From: Cristatella mucedo
Lineage: Eukaryota; Bryozoa; Phylactolaemata; Cristatellidae
DNA length: 64,000 nucleotides
Direction: 5' to 3'
NCBI GenBank assembly: GCA_009760855.2
Contig: WPIO01000055.1
Location: forward strand, 250,001-314,000
The notes beneath the pieces are model-generated. The model ran no database searches. It was not told the DNA's origin and saw nothing but the letters and a program-made list of their open reading frames with translations. Of this stretch, positions 42,878 through 54,800 are shown piece by piece; the stretch's first letter is position 1; the number at the start of each line of letters is the position of its first letter. Made by a program: the position numbers and the translations under genes.

Positions 42878-45800
42878 GTGCGTGGCAAAAGTGGCTTCGG
42901 ATGCTAGTCAATTGCTCTCGAAACTACGGTTTCGCAGTCAGTTTTTCCACGTGAACCCTGCGCGATTGCAGCGTATCCGGAGAGCGATTCCCGCCCTATT
43001 TCGTTTCTGCAAAGCTTGATCGTCCTATCTATCCGTAAGCGTCTATGTAAAATAATGCTCAAAGACGTTTGATGACGTATACAGTAAAATTTATCAAGAC
43101 AAAATCAGAAATTTGTCTTGCCTAATTTGGAGCAAGTAGAGCTGAATGTGCATTTCAAATTTCTCTCTGATACGTGCAGTATCAGCCGAGTTATGGAATT
43201 TACAAAGTTCCAACCGACCCCTGAAAATGAAGCTGTATAAAAGTCACAAGACTGCACCTCGACAAGGTTCAAGCATGTATCGCGATCTACCAAGTACCAA
43301 CAAGTTGGGATACAAGTCGCATATGATGCAGAGATTGGGAAATTTTTATTTGCTGATTTGTTTACCTCTGGTTTACATCCGGTCAGACATTGGTTAGCAT
43401 AACCAGTTTTCTTTTATGCGGAAGTCGTCAGAACTTTTGATCCTAGTTCTAACACATTTGTCTTTTGAAAGGTACCCTAAATACATATTCGATTGTCAGA
43501 CAAATTTTAAAAGTATTTTCTTGACATTCCGCGTTAAAGGCTCTTCTATCGCTATATAAAAGAGACTGTTAAATCAGCTAGTATTTTTTCATAAGCGAGC
43601 ACAGTTTTCGCTGGCGCGTAGTCGCTCAAGGTAACTATGCTCACTGAGTTGTCGCCTTTTTCCTGCGCGCGGGCGAAACTCTCCGCTCGCTCGCGCGCGC
43701 TCCGAAATCCAGCCGAGCAGCAGGCTGCCGGTACGCGACGGACTGCAGCAGCAGCCACAGCCGCGCGGCCAGAAGCGCCTCGCAGGAAGCACCCGGAAGC
43801 GTCCGGTGAGCGCTTCATCGAGACGCAGCTGCGAAAAAACTGCGCTCGCCGAAGCGCTCAGCCAGCGGTCGCCGCCGGCATTTTTCGTCTGCTGTCGCTC
43901 AGCTCGCCGGTGCGGCCCGTTTCAGCGGCGCCCAGTCCCAGCGCCCCGAGTTCGCCTTCCAAGCCGACGCTCGGCAACATCACGAGCAACATAGCCAGCA
44001 ACGTGACCGGAAGCGTTGGCGGGCTGACCAGGGGCATCCTGTCGACCGTCTCCAAGCCGGCGTACAACAAGGATAAGTGCAAGACCCTGCTCGTCATCGA
44101 CGACCAGCACACCGACTGGTACGCGCCGAGTATTGAATGCTGCCGAAATTTCAAGCGGCACAAGCAGAGAGACTTTACCCAAGTCTGCGTTCTTGAGAAG
44201 GTCGTTAAACACCCTAAGCAATGCTGGCTCAGTGGAGTGATTAGCTTTAAACCCAGACTGAAACTTACTTGCTAGGTTTGAAGTCTCAATATAAGAGTTC
44301 ATTTGGTCTGCCACAACTCGTTCCAGTGTCTTTGACAGGAGCGGGAGAAGCGAGACTGGACGGAAGCTCATCGAATTGTCTCGTTGTGGCGTTGCTTTCC
44401 TAATCAGTGGCCTAGCAACGGCCTTTATGAAAGGTGCAGGGACCTGACCTGAGGCGGAGGACATATTTATTACTTTAGCTATGCATAGCAGCAGCAGATC
44501 TTTGCATAGTAGAAGGTGAGAAAAGTGTCTAAAAGACAATTAGTCTTCTATTACTCGGAAATGGGTTTCTGGATGAGGTCACTCGTGACCTCGTTGAATT
44601 TAGACATGGAGGTGCTGCACTGAATTGAGGGAGTGAGTCCTGTTTGGGTTTTATTGAGGGTTTGGGGTTCACAGGGGGATACCGCTACCTTTTGGATGGA
44701 CTTTCCGATCTCATCCATCTTGCTAACAAAGAAGCTAGAGAAGCGATCTGCTAGATCACCACAGGGATGACTAGTCAAGGACTTGAACGGGCGTGATTAA
44801 GGAGATGGTTAATGGGAGACGTAATCATTTTTGAATTGCGCCTCTGTGATTCAGCAATATTTTTATGGAATCCAGACTTGGCCTTTGTTAGGATGGAATG
44901 GTATGATCTGCATAGTCTTCTTCGTATGCCTGACGATGAACAGCCAGTCGTGATCTTATATATGCTTTCTCAGGCTTTCGCTTTTTAGTCCTAGTTAGTT
45001 TAGTGTCTGCAGTAAAACCATCTGTGGTAATAAACAAAAAAGGTAAAACCATCTAACTCGCCGTCTGGGCGAGGGCTAACATTAGGCTTAGTCTGAGATG
45101 TCAACTCGTTATGCACGTCAGCTAGTGATGTGCTATAGACGTCTACTAATGATGGCAGTTCGAAAGCGGGGTTGAGCGGAAGGGGCAAAGAAGATATTTT
45201 TGCTTGGACAACATCAACGTCAAGGTTCTTGATGTTTCGCGTTTCACAGATGGTTTTAGATGTGGAAAAGGGCACACATTATAGACAGAATGAGATCTGC
45301 GTGTGGTCAGATGGGCAGAAGTCGGTAATAATGTGGATGATAGCGGCACTTGCGGAAGAATAGTTGATCGAGTGTGTGACCGTTGTTGTGAGTGGGGTCA
45401 TGCACGTGAGCCACAAGAGAAAGTGAGTCAGTCAGTCCAACAAGTTCGGCACTTAAAACGTCAGTTGCTTTCAAAATTAATGTAACAGCAATTGATTTCT
45501 GTGATGGGAAATGGGGTTGCGTGCTGGAGAACCTTGGAGTTATGCGGCGAGACCACTTTTCTGACTAGTAAAACTGCGGCACCTAGCGTTCTGAAGGTGC
45601 TGCAAAATAAAGGCCGTTGTCAAGCTGTGGCCGTGCATTGCTCAAAAATCGCAGCTAAAGTAACGAGCGTTTAGAACCTCGGTGAATTAAGATGGCGAAT
45701 TGAGAAGCAAGGCACTGATGCACTGGTGCTTAGTGTAGCCATGTTAACTCAGTTTAGTCCTTCACGTTCGGCACAGGAGCCAGGCTTGATCGCGAGATGC

Positions 45801-48800
45801 TACATGATTGTGTCAGATTCTGCATTGGGCACCTTGGCCGCTTTACCAATCCAGTCGTTTGTGCCGAAAAATTAATTTTCAATTTAGTTTAATTTGAAGC
45901 ACTCTCTGTATTAAGCCTAAACCGCCAGGCTCTTCGTTCCGCTCAATCGTCCTAGCTCACGTGCACGACGTCACCCGTGTAGGCTGCACAAGTGTCGCAG
46001 CTCTCACAAATTACAACACTTTTCATTGACTTTCGCTGGCTTCTCATCTCACCGAGCAGCTTCTCATTGACCTTTCTTTTGTCACGCATTTTTTAGGTTC
46101 CCTCATTCTCTTGCTCCAGCCTGCCAATAAGAATTACTTCCCAAATGGGCCAGGCGTCATGCCATCCGTCTGACTCAAGTCGTTTAGCTGTGCAACAACC
46201 TCAAATTTTGTTGCCTTTAGTTCGCATGCTCCTAAAGCCCGGAACTTACTACCGACTGACATATAAATATATATGTCCTGGTAATATAATATTTTAAATT
46301 TAACGTGCAGTGGGGAGACTCTTGAAATATCAAACTTTGATACTGTACAACAAATCTCGACTGTGATCAAAACTTGGTTGTCTACTGATCTATCATAGAT
46401 AGGCCTAATGTAGTTTATGTAAGGAGAACAAATTGGAACGAAGCCAGGAACTCACTCCCAACTGACGTCACGACGACTCCTCTGACTTGGTGGCATTGGA
46501 TCCGTATGAATTGTCTTTTGTGCGCTTATGCACGCTGAGGCTGTGCATTGTATCATTAACCATATTGACAAGCTTCATTTAATGCATATACAATGCGCCT
46601 GAGAATAAATTCAGTTCTCTGTAGATGCAATATAGATGTATTATTATTATTATTATTTTTGTTACTAACTTGAACCCTATTAACTGGTTTTACCTTCGTG
46701 CCTTAGTGTGTTCATACTGGTCTGATGACGATCTTTCCATGCCACTAACCTTAAATAATCATAATCATAATAGGTCATTCGCATTTCACCCTAAGAGATA
46801 TTAATCTCTGTCAGGGGGCTGTGCAACTTGATGCAAGAGAATAAGTATCTATGGGGTCGGTGACACGTGCGGTAGCAATCATGCAAAAGTAGGCAAGATT
46901 TTGAGACTGTTTCTCCTGCACCGCTTTAAAGCGCAAAAATAAAGATTTAGTTCTCTTAAGTTTTTATATGAAGGACATTATTATTCTTATTAAAAAATAA
47001 CGAGACGTGCTGGTAGCAGCACTTTCAATTACTCACTTGTTATGGCAGCTTTTATGGAGCATTAATGTCTGTCTTCTTACATGGCAGAAGCTGCTGCGAA
47101 CCGTGTATTTCTATTACTGCTAATGCGAATACGTTGCAGGTCTCGATACTTTAAAGGTAGAAAAGTGTTTGGAGATTATGACATCCGGTTAGAACAAGCA
47201 GAATTCAAGGAAATAACTCTTGCTTCGTATTCTGACTCTGGGGTCATCGTCGACGTGCAGTGCGTACGATCGGGTACACGAATCAACAGGTATAAGCATC
47301 TTCATCACGGTTCGCCGCTTTCTGTCAATGAGTGCCCACAGCAGAATGTCACATCTGGTCAAGCACTTTGCCGAATCGCCCCATTGGTTTTGGAGTAGCA
47401 GAGGCTACAGCTTAAAACTTTGATTGTTGACATTTCTCTTTCACTTTCTTTCACAAATTATAACTCCTAATGAGTTAAGAGTACTAATTTACCAATGAAA
47501 TTATATATGTAGACTCCTCCCGGGAGGAGCAGGGGGGTAGCCAAGCTAGAGGCAGACTTCCGGGTAGGGAGGGTTGCCAAACTTGGGGCAGACTTCCAGG
47601 GCTTTGCCAAACTAGAGGCAGCCTGAAGACCTCGGAGACTTGGAAGACTAGGAAAAATCACTCAATCGAATTAGTTATCTGCCGTTCGTAGCCCGTACCG
47701 TGCATCCATTAAAGACGATCGGCTATTAGTATTTACCTCTGTTTGTATCTCAACAGAGCCATAAAAAAATGTAAGAGGATGATATAGATTTGCATAAAGT
47801 TGCCCAACTTATCATGCATAAAAAAAGAAGGCGTGGAGAGGCATTTCTTAGTCGAGATGGCAGCGAAGGAAACTATTAGCGTGGCAGTAGCGGGGCGCGA
47901 AGTGCGACCCCCCCCCCCCCGGAAAGAGCAAGGTCGTCCGCAGGAAAGGTGTCGCTGAGTAAGAATCGATCGTGAAAGTTCCAGCGTATGCAGCCTCCAG
48001 AACAAAACTCCTGTCGCCAACGCTCTTTGGATGGAGGGATGGGGCAGACAATCTAGTGTCCTTATAAAACCCGACGGCAATGAGGAGACTAAAACCTGGC
48101 GCGGCACTTTGGCATCTGGGAGTCAAGCCATGGCGGTCCTTGTGGATCAGATTAAGACTGCTGCTCTGTATCCATTGATCAACCGGAAGCCTTCGCAGCT
48201 CCTTGTGCAGAGGATATTCGCAAAAGGGTAAGTTTCTTGGATTTAATAGCCATCTTGCCATTAAATATTCATCAACTTAAAGGCTTAAAATGAATATTCT
48301 TAGCCCAGCCAATATCGAATTACAGTAGTCAAGTCTAGACAGCATCCGGAGCTATTCCCTCGCCCCGGACAGCGAGTGAACATGACAACTGCTTGAGGAC
48401 GCAGCCGCGGGAATAAAACACTTAAATGTAGAAGTGTTAGCCGATTTCGGGCGTCCGAATTTCATTACGGGGAGGCTCTGCATGCAAGGAGAACTGCCAG
48501 TAGCCTCGAACAGATCCTTGCGTGACTGCACTAATGGCTGGCGTGCTTGAAGAGACGCTAGTCCACTGGACCCTATTCCCACTGTCCTGCTCCTACGTTG
48601 CATTGATCTGCTGCTGCCATGCATAACCAACATCATTAATATGTCATTAGCCTCAGGTCAGGTCCCAGCACCTTTCAAAAAAGCTGTAGTCAGGCCACTT
48701 CTCAAGAAAGCTACACTAGACCAAGAGAACTTAAGCAACTACCGCCCAGTCTCCCTTCTACCATTCCTATCAAAGACACTGGAACGGGTCGCGGCAGACC

Positions 48801-51800
48801 AGCTGAACTCGTATATCGAAACCTCACACCTTGCTAGTAAGTTCCAGTCTGGCTTTAGAGCTAATCACTCCACAGAGTCAGCATTGCTTCGGGTATACAA
48901 CGACCTACTTAGGAATGCAGACATGGGTAGAGTGTCTCTTCTTGTTTTGCTCGATCTTTCGGCAGCTTTTGATACCATCGATCACAAAATACTTCTAGAG
49001 CGCCTCTCATCTCGCCTGGGCATCACTGGCACTGCTCTGCAGTGGTTCAGGTCCTATCTCAGTGGGAGACTCCAGAGTGTTGATGTGAATGGACAAAGAT
49101 CATCTGAAGTACCTCTAAAATATGGAGTACCTCAGGGCTCTGTGCTAGGTCCGGTCCTTTTCACCGTCTATACTCTCCCTCTCGCTGATGTGATTGCCAA
49201 GCACAATCTAGGCTTTCACTTCTATGCGGATGACACTCAGTTGTACCTTTGCTTTGAACCTCCCAGCCTTCGAGCACCTCAAATTCTCTCAACTCACTTG
49301 CTGCATGCATTGATGACATCCGATCATGGATGGCAGCAAATTTTCTAAAACTAAACGATGATAAAACTAACTTACTAGTTATGGGCAAACCTAGTGTTAT
49401 TCAGAAATTGGAAAGGCTGACTTTCAAAATTGGCTCTGCCAGCATATCTCCAGTTGCATCAGCTCGAAATCTAGGTGTCATATTCCAAAGCGACCTCTCG
49501 TTAGACGACCACATCAGCTCCACAGTCAAATCAGCCTATTTTCAGCTTCATAACATTGCTAAAATTAGGGCTTGTTTAGATAAGGATACCACGTCCAAGT
49601 TGGTCCATGCATTCGTGACATCTCGTCTCGACTTCTGCAACTCACTGCTTACTGGCCTACCAGCATGTGCGATCAGGCGATTGCAGCTGGTGCAAAACTC
49701 TGCAGCTAGGCTTGTCTGCCGTGAGCGTCGCAGTTGCCACATTACTCCACTTCTCGCCGACCTGCACTGGTTACCAGTCAAGCAACGGATTGACTTCAAG
49801 GTTTTGTCGCTCACTTTTAGGTCTCTTCATTCTATGGCTCCAGCCTATCTTTCAGAGATACTACCCCATCAGGCAAAGCATCGTACCACTCGCTTTTCGG
49901 AATCCAACAGTCTAGAAATACCTCGTACAAACCTTAAATCCTTTGGAGACCGTGCATTTAGCTCGTATGCTCCCACAGCCTGGAACTCCCTCCCGACCTG
50001 CATCAGAACATCCCCTGACCTGACCACATTTAAAAGAAACTTAAAAACATTCCTATTTAGGACAGCATTTAGTGGGTCCTTGTGATTCGTCCTCGATGTG
50101 CTTATGCGTGCTGACACTGTTCATGCTGCCACTAACCACATTTGCATGCTGACCCAGTGCATGTAACCCCTAACCATGTTATTCATTTTGTTTGTTTTTC
50201 AAGCATGATTTTACTTACTATTCTATTGCGTATCACTTTGCAGCAAATGTAAAGCGCCTAGAAAGAGATTAAGTTCTCTGAGGGCGCTTTATCAAGTGCA
50301 ATATTATTATTATTATTATTGTTGGTAGTTTCAGTTTCCGCCAGGGAGAGCTTGGCCGGCACGCACACATTGTCCTTAATAGATTTTCTAGATCTTTCCA
50401 GCTATTCTTTTTCTCTTCAGAGTCACTCTAAGGAGCCCTTTCGCAATCAAAGCACTTCGCGGGAAAATGAAAATCCCAAGCAGTCAGTGCTTTTTCTAGT
50501 CATTCTCCTGTGATTATTTTCATACTTTTTGGTGATAAAATCGACCGACTGTCGGTCTGTAGGTCGTTCAAACCAGATTTCGTACTTGTAAGGCAGCCGC
50601 CATCGGATGCTGCGGAGAATTGGAAGAACATAATCATTGGACTGCATTACGGAGGCGTGCCCAGCGTCAACTCTCTGGAAGCCATTTACAACATGTTGGA
50701 CAAAGCATGGGTGGTGAGTAATAATAATAATAATAATAATATTGCACTTGATAAAGCGCCCTCAGAGAACGTAATCTCTTTCTAGGCGCTTTACATTTGC
50801 TGCAAAGTGATACGCAATAGAATAGTAAGTAAAATCATGCTTGAAAAACAAACAAAATGAACAATATGGTTAGGGGTGACATGCACAGGGTCAGCATGCA
50901 AATGTGGTTAGTGGCAGCATGCACAGTGTCAGCACGCATAAGCACAACAAGGACGAATCACAGGGACCCACTAAATGCTGTCCTAAATAGGTGTGTTTTT
51001 AAGTTTCTTTTAAATGTGGTCAGGTCGGGGGATGTTCTGACGCAGGTCGGGAGGGAGTTCCAGGCTTTGGGAGCATACGAGCTAAATGCACGGTCTCCAA
51101 AGGATTTAAGGTTTGTACGAGGTATTTCTAGACTGTTGGATTCAGAAAAGCGAGTGGTACGATGCTTGGCCTGATGGGGTAGTATATCTGAAAGATAGGC
51201 TGGAGCCATAGAATGAAGAGACCTAAAAGTGAGCGACAAAACCTTGAAGTCAATCCGTTGCTTGACTGGTAGCCAGTGCAGGTCGGCGAGAAGTGGAGTA
51301 ATGTGGCAACTGCGACGCTCACGACAGACAAGTGAGTCATCACTAGGAGAAAGTTTAGATGAGACGTGTGCGCACGGCGAGCTGAGAATCGTATGAGCTC
51401 GCCGCCTACTTTGTAGCACTCGGAGTGCGAATATTGAGTGCATATCGGTGGCAATCCGCTGCACGTAGCTGCCCACGACTTTATACTCGTATGTGTCTAA
51501 TGTCCGGTAACCACGTCCCGACAACGATACAGATTGCGAACTTTAATTCTCAATTTTTTTCATCATTTAATCATCTATTTCGCTGGCAGGCCGATGCTTC
51601 ATCCCGCCTTCGGTCCGAACGGCATGCGCCTAGCGTAAGTTTTCAGTTGAAGCTGAGCATAAGCTCGGTACTTCGGGACAAAATTATGCAGATGTCCTAA
51701 TGGAAATTACTAACTCTGATGGAAATGTCGACAGACGTAAACTGCGAGTTTTATCTGGTGCATGTGCTTGTGTGTCGACAAGTAATATTTCGATCTCGTA

Positions 51801-54800
51801 AAGTAGGAGCGCCCTACTGTGTGTACTTTCGGCTGCATGCCCCGGGCTCGCTCAAGTTCGAGCCCGGGGCAGGACTGAGCCTCTTCCGCGGCTGAGCTGA
51901 ACCGTGGGGAGCTCAGTTCACGCGGCACCGCCTGGTGGCATCGCTCTGTCATAGCGTCTACACGGCGCGTCCTTGCAGAGCAGTGCGCTGCACCGAGCCC
52001 ACGAACCGAGAGCAACACCTCATCGCCTGGCAGCTCAGCATCTCGTAACGTCTCATCATGTCCACACATAGTCCCACTAGGTGGTCGTAGTCCCTTGTAC
52101 GTCGCTTGCGTCTGCTTTGCTTGCCTGCCCGTGGGGCTGCTGGCTGCTCTCGATACTGTAGCCCGTCCGAATTGCTTAACTGCAAGTATCAGATAAAGGT
52201 GAGGCAAAGGAGCATCCGAGTTGTTTTATTTGACTACTCCGTCGGTGGGCTCAAACGCCGAAACATTCGCCCAGGCAGCTATTGGCGGTGCATAATTGGA
52301 CGGACGAACGCAGGTCGGCGGCGCCGAGGGCCGAATGCATGCAGTAGCCGCCTGCGTAACACAGTCGAGCGACCTCTGAACTGAAGCCGCTCGACCACTC
52401 GCTGTTTTGTTACTTCACTAATCGACCCATTTCCTGTAGAGCCTGTAACATAGGATTGCGCGTATTCGCGATCACTTGCAGAGAATGTAGTGGCCACCGA
52501 ATCGTCTGGATCGAGCAGGAGCTTCGTGCACGTGTTCGGAGAGCGGATCGAGAGCGAGGCTCTCATTCAGACTCTCCAAACGGATTTCTACTTTTCTCTC
52601 CGGATGGATTTCCGACTTTCTGTTTGTTACACGTTTAGGAGTTCCTAGGAAAATTGAAGACTATAACCTCTGCTTTCGGAGTGCCTGGGCAAAATAGCTG
52701 TACAACTATCACCTCTGCTTTCGGACCACCAGTCAACCAATCATTGGCAATGCTTTCTATGCAGTATCAGTTTGAACTCCCGATGACGAAGCGTTACGTT
52801 GCCGGATTTTTTTTTTATTAAAGTTGTATGACGCTTTGAAAATCCGGCTGACACTTCTGCTGCATGTTTAATCACTTTGCTTCCGTACAGTTTTCACAAC
52901 TCACCAGAATACAAAAGAAGCTTGGCAAAGAACTATTTCCGTTAATTGATCAGACCTACTTTCCAAACCATAAGCAAATGGTGAGTAACTTCTGGGTGAG
53001 TACTTAATTTTATTACCTGGTCGTTGTCGCTTTCTGTAGCTAGTGCCTGGACGTCGGCGTTCAGTGTTGCTTTCCTCCTGCATTGTTAGAGCCGACACCA
53101 GCCTCCAAATTACTTCCACAGCGATTCGATGTTTTAGGCTCTGTCCACTTCGATCTAGTCTGCTGTTTCCTCTAAGCGAAGATTTCTTTGCTCGGAATGC
53201 TTTTTTCGCTGCCATCCGCGAGCGGGAACGAATGCAACACTATTAAACAGTGAGAAGGGCATTTCGCTTGATCTGAATCCAAACGCAGCCATCCATGACT
53301 GCGTACAGCTACAATTCTGCAATCGCAGCATTTGCTTTCCTCTGACGCCGGGACGCCGCCCTTTGCTTGGGGATTGCATAAGCGAGCTATCCAAGGATGA
53401 GAGTGAGAGATCTTACGTCGAGCAAGGCCGCTCGCATTCACCGTCTGCGAGGGGAAAGAGCTACATTATTGCACGCAAAGTAGCCGAGTATTGCAAAAAC
53501 AGAGAATAGGCACTGCATTCCCGAAGCAGCAGCAAGTCGGTGAGCTGGCGATGCTCACCCTTCTATTTATTTCGGCGAACAGAAGCGCCATCCGAAAAAA
53601 GTCTCTCTTCAAAATCACAACCTCACACAGTGTTATAGGTGCCGCACTTCTTCGATAGGTCACTACGAGAGAAACCACTCGCGATGCTGCATGGATGTCC
53701 TGAACCTGAGCCTGACCGCCGTCCGCCTTCTAGATCTTTGGGCAAACGTCTCTCCGCGCTATTGCAGCTAAGCTCGCAGCTCAATTTAGAGTAGCTGGAC
53801 ATTCATTGACCGACCGCTATGCTCGGTGCTCAATTCAGAGTAGCTCGACATTTATTCATTGACCGCTACGCCCGGCGTTCAATTCAGAGTGCCTGGACAT
53901 TTATTCATCGACCGCTATGCTCGGTGCTCAATTTAGATGGCTGGACATTCATTCATTGCCCGCTATGCTCGGCCGGCGTTCAATTTAGAGTAGCTGGACA
54001 TTCATTGACCGACCGCTATGCTCGGTGCTCAATTCAGAGTAGCTGGACATTTATTCATTGACCGCTACGCCCGGCGCTCAATTCAGAGTAGCTGGACATT
54101 CATTCATTGCCGGCTATGCTCGGTGCTCAATTTACACTACCTGGACATTCATGGATCGCTACGCTCGGCCTGCGTTCAATTTAGAGTGGCTGGACATTCA
54201 TTGAGCGCCATCCTCGGTGCTCAATTTAGACTAGCTGGACATTCATTTGCTGTTATGGCTGCAAGTCTAGTCAACAAGGCACAGAGGTCCAGCCACGTGT
54301 CTTCTCAGTCGAACGGGCTGCGACGACTCCTAGTTGATCAAAGGAGACAGAGTAAAGTGCTTACGCCTACCCACGTAGCCCACCATGGCTTGGCTCCTTC
54401 GGGCCTAGCTGAATTGCAGCACCAGTTTCAGCCTCATCGCGCCCTCAGATACTCTACGGAGAATAAATTGGCTGCTCCATTCCTCCCCTTGAAGCCAATT
54501 GGCCACAGAAGCTTTTGCTCTGCAGGAAAGGAAAACTCACTTTCACAATTCTTACGCACCGACATCTACTCTCTCTGGCTGCCGACTGTGGCACATCCTT
54601 TCCAGACGTCCTGAGCTGCTACTCACTACCTCTGCCCTGGTGGCCCAGCCTATTTGCTTTCTACTCTTCTTCTCGCTGAATGAGACGAAATCTGTTGGCT
54701 ACCGACTGCGTACCGAAAGCAGCTTAGGCTTCGAGTGCGCTATAGAAAACTCTCCTGCACAACACCGACTTAGTCGTTGTGGGTTTGTGGCATCGCAGAT

